Shown in pieces: positions 8,043 to 18,252 of a DNA stretch of 64,000 bases (position 1 is the stretch's first letter; the number at the start of each line of letters is the position of its first letter). Under the pieces are notes generated by a model. That model was not told the origin of the DNA. It did not search any database and saw only the letters and a program-made list of their open reading frames with translations. The translations under genes were made by a program, and so were the position numbers. The stretch is from Aeromicrobium massiliense JC14 (GTDB lineage Bacteria; Actinomycetota; Actinomycetes; Propionibacteriales; Nocardioidaceae): NCBI RefSeq assembly GCF_000312105.1, contig NZ_HE978636.1:6213-70212 (forward strand), in the 5' to 3' direction.

Positions 8043-9191
8043 TCAGGCACCCACCGGCTGGTCGAGCAGGGCGTGGCGGACGTCCCGGGCGAGCGTCCCG
8101 AGCGCGACGGTCAGCGGCGACCCGGACGCGCGCTCACGCAGCGTGGCCCCGTGCATGAGGGCCGTGTCGAGAGCCGTGCGGTCGTACGGCAGGACGTGGT
8201 CGGGCAGCAGGCCGGTGAGCCGCTCCAGCGTCCGGGCCACCTCGTCCTGCGACCACCCCAGCGACGGCCGGGCGCCGTTGACGACCAGCCGCAGACGCGC
8301 GCCGGGCACCACCTCGCCGAGCTCGGCGACGGCGCGCACGAGCCGGGACAGCCCGACCGGGTCGGCCGCCGCGACCACCACGACCTCGTCGGCCGCCTCG
8401 AGCGACAGCCGGGTCAGCTGGTGACGGCGCGGACCGCCGCGGTCGAAGCTCGCGCCGTCCTCGAGGCAGAACCCGGCGTCGACGACCGTCAGCTCGGCCA
8501 GCGCACGGCACTGGGCCAGGACGAGCTCGTACGCGCCGGCCCGCACGTGCGGCCACATGTCGGCCCGCGGCAGGCCGGTCAGCAGCACCATCCGGTCGGC
8601 CACCGTGACCGCGTGGCGGGCGACCGCGTCGGGCTCGCCCGCGTTGCTCGCCCGCGCGGCGGCGAGCAAGCCGCTGACCTCGTCGAGCACGCCCAGCGAC
8701 TGCGCCAGCGTGCCGCCGAACGGGTCGGCGTCGACCACGGCGGTGCTCGTGCCGGCCGCGGCGAGCTCGGCGGCCAGGCCCAGCGCGACCGTGCTGCGTC
8801 CCGGCGCGCCGACCGGTCCCCAGACGGCGACGACGCGGCCGTCCGCGGACGGCCGTCCGGGCGGCGGCTCGAGCAGCAGGTCGTCGCCCAGCCGGGACAC
8901 CTCGTGCCGGGCGACCACCCGCGCGATCCCCAGCGGCGCGACCCGCTCGGGCTCGGCCTCGACCGCGACCACGTGCACGCCGTCCTGCTGCAGCCGCCAC
9001 ACGACGTCGGCGTCGAGGCCGGGCAGGTCCTGGTCGACGAGGGCGACCGCGCCCGGACGTCCGTCGGCCGCCACCAGCAGGTCGGCCACGTCGACGCAGC
9101 GGCGCAGCAGCGTCAGCGCCGGGTCGGTCTCGGCCGTGCGGAGGACGTCCGGCTCCCAGGCCGCCCCGCCGGCGGCCACGAGGACGTCCAT
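8043..9191 (-). CDS. TadZ/CpaE-like (Rv3660c-like) MinD-family ATPase
   Basis: A 382-residue protein. Residues about 1-105 resemble a degenerate receiver-like domain. Residues about 118-330 are a MinD/ParA-type domain with WGPVGAPGRSTVALG at the P-loop, AVVDADPFGG and LTVVDAG. The usual P-loop lysine is replaced by Arg, as often seen in TadZ/CpaE proteins, so ATP turnover is doubtful. These proteins place Tad/Flp pilus machinery or septum factors. The ATG overlaps the SAF gene stop (TGATG), so the pair is co-translated. No other tad genes are in the window. Confidence 0.75.
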   Translation of the reverse strand: MDVLVAAGGAAWEPDVLRTAETDPALTLLRRCVDVADLLVAADGRPGAVALVDQDLPGLDADVVWRLQQDGVHVVAVEAEPERVAPLGIARVVARHEVSRLGDDLLLEPPPGRPSADGRVVAVWGPVGAPGRSTVALGLAAELAAAGTSTAVVDADPFGGTLAQSLGVLDEVSGLLAAARASNAGEPDAVARHAVTVADRMVLLTGLPRADMWPHVRAGAYELVLAQCRALAELTVVDAGFCLEDGASFDRGGPRRHQLTRLSLEAADEVVVVAAADPVGLSRLVRAVAELGEVVPGARLRLVVNGARPSLGWSQDEVARTLERLTGLLPDHVLPYDRTALDTALMHGATLRERASGSPLTVALGTLARDVRHALLDQPVGA

Positions 9192-9856
9192 CACCGCACC
9201 CGCACGAGCGTCACGTGCCGCGCCGACACCGCGGCGACCACCTGGGCCTGCAGGGCGTCCGAGCCCACCGCCACGACCACCGTGCGCGCGGTCTGGCCGA
9301 GGGCCGGATCGGCCTCACCGGCGGCGACCACCCGCGCGTCGGACAGCACCCGGTCGGCCGGCTCCGTGCCGCCCTGTCCGGGCGCCGGCCCGGCCCAGAC
9401 GTCGACCCGGTCACCGGCAGACAGGTCGGCGGGGTACGCGCCATCCTCGACCTTGAGCGGCAGCTCGTGCCCGTCGGAGGCGGCGGACGCCGCCGTGAAC
9501 GCGCTCGCGTCGACCAGCGAGCCCGCCGGGACGTCGCGCGCCCACACGCGGCCGTCGAGCGGCGGCGGCTCGTCGGCGGTCAGGTAGTGCCGGGCGCTGT
9601 CGGCGTCGAGCCGGGCGCGGACCGGCTCGAGCTGGTCGGCGCTCACCGGCCCCGCCGCGCGGACGTCGTCCGCGACGGCCCAGTAGGCGACGGTGTCGTC
9701 CTGGCTGGCGACGAGCCGGGCGCCGCCGACCGTGGCACCGAGCACGAGGGCCAGCGCCACGAGCAGGCGTGGGTCGCGCCAGGTCCGTCCGGGCAGCCGG
9801 CGCGCCGGGCGCACCGGCGCCTGGTCCACGCTCTTCCTGGTCGTCCGTGCCGTCAT
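9191..9856 (-). CDS. SAF-domain membrane protein (CpaB-like)
   Basis: A 221-residue protein with a basic N-terminus, one membrane helix (about 29-48, LLVALALVLGATVGG) and an extracytoplasmic SAF domain (about 60-125) including VWARDVPAGSLVDASAFT, followed by a second beta-rich part. SAF proteins of this kind are related to CpaB/RcpC of Tad pilus secretion. ATG at 9856 is preceded by a G-rich run. It is the first gene of the pair with the TadZ-like ATPase. It is divergent from the small HTH gene at 9992. Confidence 0.75.
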   Translation of the reverse strand: MTARTTRKSVDQAPVRPARRLPGRTWRDPRLLVALALVLGATVGGARLVASQDDTVAYWAVADDVRAAGPVSADQLEPVRARLDADSARHYLTADEPPPLDGRVWARDVPAGSLVDASAFTAASAASDGHELPLKVEDGAYPADLSAGDRVDVWAGPAPGQGGTEPADRVLSDARVVAAGEADPALGQTARTVVVAVGSDALQAQVVAAVSARHVTLVRVR

Positions 9857-9991
9857 CGAGCCCCCCGCAGGTCGTCGTGATGAGGCCATTCGACCGTGCG
9901 GCCGGGGCACCCGTCCAGGGCCTCCCGGGTTGTCCACAGGCGGTTCGGTCTCCCGTCCGAGCTGACACCTGGTGCGTGACATGCTTGCCGC

Positions 9992-10231
9992 ATGTCGTCC
10001 GCCGCCACTCCGCGCTTCCTGACGCTGGCCGACGTCGCGGAGGTCCTGAACGTGACGGTGCGCCAGGTGTACGCGCTGGTCCGCTCCGGCGACCTGCGCG
10101 GCATCCAGATCGGCGGCCGTGGTCAGTGGCGCATCGAGAGCAGCGAGCTCGAGGACTACATCCAGCGCCAGTACGCCCGCACCGAGCAGCATCTCGACGC
10201 CGAGGCCGACGCCCACGCCGACCACGCCTGA
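9992..10231 (+). CDS. Small MerR-type HTH protein, BldC/excisionase-like
   Basis: A 79-residue protein with a single winged helix-turn-helix: FLTLADVAEVLNVTVRQVYA (about residues 9-28), then LVRSGDLRGIQIGGRGQWRI and a C-terminal helix. This matches the short MerR-like group that includes BldC and phage excisionases. There is no integrase, att site or phage gene nearby, so a chromosomal regulator is more likely. CATGCT lies six bases before the ATG, suggesting a leaderless mRNA. Three 10-bp tandem repeats at 10826-10855 are a candidate target (inference). Confidence 0.8.
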   Translation: MSSAATPRFLTLADVAEVLNVTVRQVYALVRSGDLRGIQIGGRGQWRIESSELEDYIQRQYARTEQHLDAEADAHADHA

Positions 10232-10239
10232 CCTGGCGG

Positions 10240-10743
10240 TCAGTCCCGCGTCGTGACCGTCGCGAGACCGCGGTAGGCCAGCAGCTCCGCGGCACCCGAC
10301 TCCCCGACCAGCTCCACGTGGTCGCGCCCCACGCGGGCGACCCGCCCGGCGACCCGTGATCCGTCCACGAGCACCACGACGACGTCGGCCGCCTCGTCGC
10401 GCAGCACGCGCCAGGCCGACGGCCAGCCCAGACGCTGGGCGACCTCGGCCGCCGGCGGCCGGCGCGGACCGGGCGGTGCGACGCCGAGCACGGCGCGGCT
10501 CGCCACCAGCACGTCGCCGCCGGCGGTGCGCACGTGCACCAGCGCGGGGCGGACGCCCAGCACCTCGCCCTCGACGACTCCCGCCCCCAGCACACGCATT
10601 CGCGTCCGGACGCCCACGAGGTCGCTCCAGGACGTCTCGGCGTCCTCCTCCTCGGCCAGGTCCGCGACCAGGGCGTCGCGCTCCAGCAGGTCCTCGTCGG
10701 CGGCCTGCTGCTCGATCTCGGCGAACAGACGGTCCCAGCGCAT
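10240..10743 (-). CDS. Conserved hypothetical protein with repeated beta-rich half-domains
   Basis: A 167-residue soluble protein starting MRWDRLFAEIEQQAADEDLL. After an acidic helical N-terminus it has two similar beta-rich stretches: VEGEVLGVRPALVHVRTAGG and RVAGRVARVGRDHVELVGE. These look like paired Sm-like or KOW-like barrels. I do not recognise a named family. It is convergent with the HTH gene, nine bases from its stop, and divergent from the LysM gene. No catalytic motif is visible. Confidence 0.7.
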   Translation of the reverse strand: MRWDRLFAEIEQQAADEDLLERDALVADLAEEEDAETSWSDLVGVRTRMRVLGAGVVEGEVLGVRPALVHVRTAGGDVLVASRAVLGVAPPGPRRPPAAEVAQRLGWPSAWRVLRDEAADVVVVLVDGSRVAGRVARVGRDHVELVGESGAAELLAYRGLATVTTRD

Positions 10744-10825
10744 GGCGGCACCGTACCGCCGTCCCGTCGTCCCCAGGTCCAGGGCGACCCGGTTGACGAT
10801 GGACCCGGGACGCGCGTCCCATGGA

Positions 10826-10855
10826 GTCAGACGGTGTCAAACGACATCAAACGTG
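10826..10855 (+). promoter_or_regulatory. Three 10-bp tandem repeats upstream of the LysM gene
   Basis: GTCAGACGGT (10826-10835), GTCAAACGAC (10836-10845) and ATCAAACGTG (10846-10855) follow each other without gaps, consensus RTCARACGNN, one helical turn apart. They end 16 bases before the ATG at 10872. A short GC palindrome, GGGACGCGCGTCCC (10807-10820), precedes them. Head-to-tail repeats with about 10-bp spacing are the type of site bound by BldC-like proteins, and such a gene lies at 9992. The link is inference. Confidence 0.5.
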
Positions 10856-10871
10856 ACGATCGGGGGCGATC

Positions 10872-11474
10872 ATGCGTCGCAGCAGCACGATCCTGGGCAC
10901 CGGCCTCGCGCTGGCCGCCTCCGCCGGGCTGGCCGTCAAAACACCCCGGGACCTCGACGTCCTGACCGGCCCCGACTTCGCCGCAGCGCTCGAGGCGCTC
11001 GTCTCCCTCGCGCTGCTGGGACTGTGCGGCTGGGCCGGGCTGGTCGGCACGCTGGCCCTGCTGGCCGAGCACGTCGGCTGGGCGGCCCGCGTGCTCGGGC
11101 GCCTGGCGCCCCGGCTCGTCCGGCACGTGCTGGTCGGCGGCGCGGTGGGGGCCGGGCTGGTCGTCCCGGCCGCCGCGGGCGCCACCAGCCTCGACGGCCT
11201 CCCCTACCCCGAGCGTCCGACCGGCGGACCGGTCCTGGCGCAGGCACCGACCGAACCCGCACGACCTGCGGTCGCCCCGGCCACCCACGTCGTCCGCGAG
11301 GGCGAGTCGCTGTGGACGATCGCCGCCGACCACCTGCCGGCGCAGGCCGGCACCGACGACGTCGCTGGCGCCGTCCGGCGCTGGCACGCGGCCAACCGAG
11401 CCGTCCTGGGCGACGACCCCGACCTCATCCATCCCGGCCAGCGACTGCGGCCACCGACGAAGGACACGCCATGA
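10872..11474 (+). CDS. LysM-domain membrane protein
   Basis: A 200-residue protein with an N-terminal hydrophobic segment, further membrane helices at about residues 38-65 and 77-100, then an extracytoplasmic tail ending in a LysM domain (about 138-195: HVVREGESLWTIAADHL, then IHPGQRLRPP). LysM binds peptidoglycan N-acetylglucosamine, so the protein probably tethers to or senses the wall. The ATG has a GGGGG ribosome site. Its stop overlaps the next start (ATGA). Gene order LysM, Rv3235-like, secA is common in actinobacteria. Confidence 0.82.
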   Translation: MRRSSTILGTGLALAASAGLAVKTPRDLDVLTGPDFAAALEALVSLALLGLCGWAGLVGTLALLAEHVGWAARVLGRLAPRLVRHVLVGGAVGAGLVVPAAAGATSLDGLPYPERPTGGPVLAQAPTEPARPAVAPATHVVREGESLWTIAADHLPAQAGTDDVAGAVRRWHAANRAVLGDDPDLIHPGQRLRPPTKDTP

Positions 11475-11944
11475 GAACAGCCACCTCGCTCGTCGTCCGG
11501 ACGACGCCGTTCCCGCACACGCAGAGCGACGCGCCCGCCCCCGGCCAGTACCCGCTGCCGCTGCGCGGCATCCCCGCGGCGACGGTCGAGCCGCCGCGGA
11601 CGACCGCCACGCCGGCCGGCACGTCCGAGCAGGCGATCCGGTTCACCCAGGCGCTCGTCGAGGTGCTGTCCGGCGGCCGGCCGCTGCGCCAGGTGGCGTC
11701 GTGGATGGCCCCCGACGTGTACGACGGGCTGCAGCGCCGGCTCGCGCTCGGCACCGGCCGCGGCGCCACCACCCGCGCCCGCCTGGCCTCGGTGCACACC
11801 GCCGTGGTCGAGCCGGGCGTGCTCGAAGTGGCCGCCCGCATGGTGCACGCGCAGCGCTCGCGCGCCGTGGCCGTCCGCCTGGAGCACCACACCGACCGGC
11901 GCGGCGTGCGCCAGTGGCGGTGCACCGCGCTCAGCTGGGCCTGA
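11471..11944 (+). CDS. Rv3235 family protein
   Basis: A 157-residue protein. The first 50 residues are Pro/Thr-rich and probably disordered. Residues about 58-157 form the conserved Rv3235 region, with the pattern ALVEVLSGGRPLRQVASWMA and a C-terminal QWRCTALSWA strand. Function of the family is unknown. A possible role in SecA-linked processes has been suggested only by proximity. Its start overlaps the LysM gene stop by four bases, so the two are translationally coupled. It is convergent with secA. Confidence 0.82.
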   Translation: MRTATSLVVRTTPFPHTQSDAPAPGQYPLPLRGIPAATVEPPRTTATPAGTSEQAIRFTQALVEVLSGGRPLRQVASWMAPDVYDGLQRRLALGTGRGATTRARLASVHTAVVEPGVLEVAARMVHAQRSRAVAVRLEHHTDRRGVRQWRCTALSWA

Positions 11945-11951
11945 CCCCCGG

Positions 11952-11990
11952 ACGCACGACCGGCCGGCACCCCGAGGAGCACCGGCCGGT
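11952..11990. terminator. Convergent terminator hairpin (rv3235-like / secA)
   Basis: ACGCACGA begins seven bases after the stop at 11944. ACCGGCCGG (11959-11967) pairs exactly with CCGGCCGGT (11982-11990) around a 14-base loop. It lies between two converging genes. The ACGCACGA lead is shared with the hairpins at 41888 and 60347. Confidence 0.65.
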
Positions 11991-12008
11991 GGTGACGACG
12001 TCAGGACG

Positions 12009-14741
<2,733 letters not shown>

Positions 14742-14778
14742 GGGGACGTACTCCTGGGAGAGGAAGGGCTGAGCCAGT

Positions 14779-15990
14779 TCAGTCTAGACATGCCAGCGCA
14801 GCCGCCAGCGGGTCGGCCAGGTCACCACGCCGCTCCACGGACGTCCGGCCGAGCCCGAGCCAGCCTGCCATCTGCACCAGCTCGGCCGCCAGGGAATCGG
14901 CGGTGTGGTCCGGCGCGTGGTCCTCGGCGAACGCCGAGCGGACCCGCAGGACGCCCTCGGCCCGGTCGGCCTTGAGGTCGACGCGGGCGACGAGCCGGTC
15001 GCCGAGCAGGAACGGCAGCACGTAGTAGCCGTGCACCCGCTGCGCCTCGGGGACGTAGATCTCGATCCGGTAGCGGAAGCCGAACAGCTTCTCGGTGCGG
15101 GTGCGCTCGAACACGAGCGGGTCGAACGGGCTGAGCAGCGCGCGGGCCTCGACCTTGCGCGGGCGCACCGCGTCGGCGTGCAGGTAGGCCGGCCGGTTCC
15201 AGCCGGCGATCTGCACCGGCTCCAGCTCGCCGGCGGCGACGAGCTGCTCGACGGCCGCCTTCGTCGGCGCCGCGGCCAGGCGGAAGTAGTCGCGCAGGCA
15301 GCCGGCGGTCGCGACGCCGAGCGCGCGGGCCGCGTGCGACACCAGCAGCCGGTGCGCCTCGTCGGCGTCCAGGTCGGGCACGCCGCGCACGGCCGGGGGC
15401 AGCACCCGCTCGGGGACGTCGTAGAGCCGCTCGAACGAGCCGTTGCGTCCGGCCGCCATGACGGCGCCGGTGTAGAAGAGGTGCTCCAGGGCCTGCTTGG
15501 CCTCCGACCAGTTCCAGCCCCAGTGGTCGCGGTCGGCTGGCGGCTCGTGCTCCACCTGCCGCGCGGTGATCGGGCCGCGCTCGCGGACGTCCTGGAGCAC
15601 CCGATCCAGCAGCTCGGGACGCTCCTCGGCGATGCGTCGTGGTCCGCCCCACATGCCCGAGAGGTCACGGCGACGGAAGCCGAACGCGGGCCACAGCCGC
15701 ACGTCCAGCAGGGCGGCCTCGTGCGCCCAGTACTCCACCAGCCGGCGCGGCGCCCGCGAGGACGCCCGGTGCAGCAGCTCGGTGTCGTAGGGGCCCAGCC
15801 GCGAGTACAGCGGGACGTAGTGCGCTCGGGTCAGCACGTTGACCGAGTCGATCTGGAAGAAGCCGAGCCGGTCGACGACGCGACCGAGGTGACGGGCCTG
15901 CACCTGCTCGGGGCGCGGACGGGTGAATCCCTGGGCGGCCAGCGCGATGCGCCGCGCCTGCAGGACGCTCAGCCGCAGCGGCTCGGTCAC
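14779..15990 (-). CDS. YcaQ/AlkX-type winged-helix DNA glycosylase (HTH_42)
   Basis: A 403-residue member of the HTH_42 family, which excises bulky alkylated bases and unhooks interstrand crosslinks. Three winged-helix units are expected; the catalytic region reads [15 protein letters not shown] with Q46-I47-D48. QxD is the signature of the YcaQ-like branch, whereas the AlkZ-like branch has Qx[12 protein letters not shown] and [10 protein letters not shown] are also typical. I chose the GTG at 15990, which gives a family-like N-terminus; the frame stays open to a GTG at 16020, and neither has a strong ribosome site. It sits between the LuxR-type regulator and secA. Confidence 0.85.
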   Translation of the reverse strand: MTEPLRLSVLQARRIALAAQGFTRPRPEQVQARHLGRVVDRLGFFQIDSVNVLTRAHYVPLYSRLGPYDTELLHRASSRAPRRLVEYWAHEAALLDVRLWPAFGFRRRDLSGMWGGPRRIAEERPELLDRVLQDVRERGPITARQVEHEPPADRDHWGWNWSEAKQALEHLFYTGAVMAAGRNGSFERLYDVPERVLPPAVRGVPDLDADEAHRLLVSHAARALGVATAGCLRDYFRLAAAPTKAAVEQLVAAGELEPVQIAGWNRPAYLHADAVRPRKVEARALLSPFDPLVFERTRTEKLFGFRYRIEIYVPEAQRVHGYYVLPFLLGDRLVARVDLKADRAEGVLRVRSAFAEDHAPDHTADSLAAELVQMAGWLGLGRTSVERRGDLADPLAAALACLD

Positions 15991-16055
15991 GGGCGACCGT
16001 CCGGGAAGAACGCACGACACGAACGGCCGCCCGCGAGCGGCTCGGTGGCTCGCTC

Positions 16056-16103
16056 GCTGTGCTCGCTCACGGCCGTCCGGACGTGTCGCTGCGCTCGCTC
16101 ACG
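16056..16103. repeat. Two near-identical 16-bp direct repeats
   Basis: GCTGTGCTCGCTCACG (16056-16071) and GCTGCGCTCGCTCACG (16088-16103) differ at one base and are 32 bases apart. They lie in the gap before the glycosylase gene. The second covers the stop codon of the LuxR-type regulator. No pairing arms are evident, so they are probably simple GC-rich repeats. Confidence 0.5.
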
Positions 16104-16785
16104 TCTCGTCGACGAGCTTGCTGCGGACGGCGTACATGGCCGCCTCCACCCGCGACTTCATCTGGAGCTTCTCCAGGATGTTGCGGATGTGGTTCTTCAC
16201 CGTGTTGTCGGAGATGAACAGCGCCTCGGCGATCTGCCGGTTCGACTGGCCCTTGGCCACGTGGCGCAGGACGTCGAGCTCGCGCGGCGTGAGGCTGTGC
16301 GGCTGGGTCGTCTGGCCCTTGGCCATGTGGACGAACTCCTCGAGCAGCTTGGTGGCCATCGAGGGGTTGATCAGCGACTGACCGGCGGCGACGAGACGCA
16401 CGGCCTCGGCGACCTGGTCGAACGATGAGCCGTCCTTGAGCAGGTAACCGGCCGCGCCGCTCTTGATCGAGTCGTAGAGGTCGGTCTCCTCGTCGCTGGC
16501 CGTCAGCATGATGATGCCGGTGGTCGGCGAGAGGGCCTTGATCGCGGCGCACACCTCGACGCCGCTGCGGTCGGGCATGCGGACGTCCAGCAGGACGATG
16601 TCCGGCGGCTCGGCCGCGACCAGCGACAGCGCCTGGTCACCACTGTTGGCCTCGGTGAGCTCGAGGTCTCCCTCGGCGGCGAGGACCATCTTCACGCCTC
16701 GGCGAAAGAGCTCCTGGTCGTCGACCAGGAGCACCTTGATCCGGTCCGGCTTCGTCGGCACGGGGTCGATCATGCCACGCGGCAT
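16099..16785 (-). CDS. NarL/LuxR-family response regulator (orphan)
   Basis: A response regulator of about 228 residues. The receiver begins IKVLLVDDQELFRRG and has DIVLLDVRMPD (phosphoacceptor Asp), MLTASDEE and the GYLLKDGS switch region. The C-terminal LuxR-type HTH reads SLTPRELDVLRHVAKGQSNR, then QIAEALFISDNTVKNHIRNI. No histidine kinase is adjacent, so its partner is elsewhere. Starts at 16773, 16785 and 16791 are all possible; I took the ATG at 16785, eight bases after GGGG. It follows hpf closely on the same strand. Confidence 0.88.
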   Translation of the reverse strand: MPRGMIDPVPTKPDRIKVLLVDDQELFRRGVKMVLAAEGDLELTEANSGDQALSLVAAEPPDIVLLDVRMPDRSGVEVCAAIKALSPTTGIIMLTASDEETDLYDSIKSGAAGYLLKDGSSFDQVAEAVRLVAAGQSLINPSMATKLLEEFVHMAKGQTTQPHSLTPRELDVLRHVAKGQSNRQIAEALFISDNTVKNHIRNILEKLQMKSRVEAAMYAVRSKLVDET

Positions 16786-16815
16786 GCGCACGACCCCGCA
16801 CCGACGCCCGGTGTC

Positions 16816-17442
16816 TCAGGACTGCGGCGTCCGCAGATGAATGACGCCGTAGTCGTAGCCGTGCCGGCGGTACACGACGCTGGGCAGCATCGAGTCCTTC
16901 TCGACGAACAGGAAGAAGTCGTGCCCGACCAGCTCCATCTCGCTGAGCGCCTGGTCCAGGGTCATGGCCTCGGACTCGTGCGTCTTCTCGCGGACCACCA
17001 GCGGCCCCTCGCCCACGACCTCGACCGAGCCCTCGTGCCGGACGAGCAGGCCGTCGTCGACGGGCTCCTCGGCGAGCACCTGCTCGGGGACGACCGCGGT
17101 CGCCTCCGCCAGCGACGTGGGCTTGCGGTGGCCACGATGGATGCGCTGGCGGTCGGTCAGCTTGCGCAGCCGGGCCTCGAGCTTGTCGACGACGGCGTCG
17201 AGCGCCGAGTGCTGGTCGGTGGAGCAGGCCTCGCCACGGACGACCGGGCCCCGCGACCGGATCGTCACCTCGACCCGGCACGCGCAGTCGGGCCGGGAGG
17301 TCTTCTCGTGCGTCACCTCGACCTCCACCCGGCTGATCTTCTGGCGCTGGTCGAACTTGTCAAGCCGCTGCAGCTTCTCGCGTACGTGCTCGCGGAAGCG
17401 CTCACTGATCTCGCTGTTGCGGCCGTTGACGACGATCTCCAT
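16816..17442 (-). CDS. hpf: Long-form ribosome hibernation promoting factor
   Basis: A 208-residue protein. Residues about 1-100 are the S30AE/HPF domain (MEIVVNGRNSEISERFREHV, KLQRLDKFD) that binds the decoding centre of the 30S subunit. About 150-205 is the S30AE C-terminal domain (ALSEMELVGHDFFLFVEKDS, then VVYRRHGYDYGVIHL), which joins two ribosomes into 100S dimers. The length fits the long form. The ATG at 17442 has GGAGG five bases upstream. It corresponds in position to Rv3241c beside secA1 and comF. Confidence 0.93.
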   Translation of the reverse strand: MEIVVNGRNSEISERFREHVREKLQRLDKFDQRQKISRVEVEVTHEKTSRPDCACRVEVTIRSRGPVVRGEACSTDQHSALDAVVDKLEARLRKLTDRQRIHRGHRKPTSLAEATAVVPEQVLAEEPVDDGLLVRHEGSVEVVGEGPLVVREKTHESEAMTLDQALSEMELVGHDFFLFVEKDSMLPSVVYRRHGYDYGVIHLRTPQS

Positions 17443-17517
17443 CGGGACCTCCAGTCGGTGCGACGTGCTCACGAATGCATGCCTCGACCGTAGCCCCGAC
17501 CCGCACACCACGCCAGG

Positions 17518-18216
17518 TCAGGACCGGGGTCCGGACGCCCCTCCGGAGTGTCGCCGGGGAGTCGCCGCGACGAACGCCGCGGCGTGCGTCACCAGGCCCG
17601 CCGAGCGCAGCGCCCGGACGCTCTCGCGCAGCGTCGCGCCGGTGGTGACGACGTCGTCGACGACCAGCAGGGACCGGCCGCGCAGCGCCCGGCGTGGCTT
17701 CGCGGCGAAGGCGCCGGCGAGGTTCTCACCGCGCTCCTGGACCCCCAGGCCCGCCTGGTCGTCGACCCGGCGGACGTGCCGGAGCGCGGGCACGACGACC
17801 ACGTCGAGCCCGACGACACGCAGCCGGGCGGCGGCAGCCTCGACGAGGTCGCCCACCGGGTCGCCGCCGCGCCGGCGGCGCGACGCGCGGGTGGACGGCA
17901 CGGGGACGAGGGCCACGGGCCCGTCCGGGGCCGCGACGCACGCCGCGGCGGCCAGCGCGTGCGCGAGTGGAGGCTGCAGCTGCCATCGTCCGTGCTCCTT
18001 CAGCCCGGCGAGCACCGGCCGCACGACGCCGTCGTAGCCGAGCCCGGCCACCGCCGGGACGACCGACGGCACCGGTCGCGGGTCCGGCGCCAGCGCGTGG
18101 CGGCAGGCGTCGCACAGCACGAGCCCGGGCCGGTCGCATCCGGCGCAGGCGGCCCCGGTCACCAGGTCGGCGGCGGCGCTCCAGAAGGCTCCCACCCGGC
18201 GAGCGTGACGCCGCAC
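17518..18216 (-). CDS. comF: ComF family phosphoribosyltransferase-like protein
   Basis: A 232-residue ComF homologue. Two CxxC pairs (CAGC and CDAC, residues about 24-38) form the zinc site. A phosphoribosyltransferase domain follows, with LVPVPSTRASRRRRGGD and the PRPP-binding loop LLVVDDVVTTGATLRES. In competent bacteria ComF aids DNA uptake; in actinobacteria its role is unclear. The GTG at 18216 is the longest start; a GTG at 18195 is an alternative. It lies between lpqB and hpf, the same order as in mycobacteria. Confidence 0.88.
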   Translation of the reverse strand: MRRHARRVGAFWSAAADLVTGAACAGCDRPGLVLCDACRHALAPDPRPVPSVVPAVAGLGYDGVVRPVLAGLKEHGRWQLQPPLAHALAAAACVAAPDGPVALVPVPSTRASRRRRGGDPVGDLVEAAAARLRVVGLDVVVVPALRHVRRVDDQAGLGVQERGENLAGAFAAKPRRALRGRSLLVVDDVVTTGATLRESVRALRSAGLVTHAAAFVAATPRRHSGGASGPRS

Positions 18217-18252
18217 GGCCGCGCGGGCCAGGGCCCGCCGGGCTGCTGTGGA

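Noticed and set aside
9992..10231. Phage excisionase
   Set aside because: The HTH fits that group too, but no integrase, att repeat or phage gene is nearby and flanking genes are chromosomal housekeeping genes.
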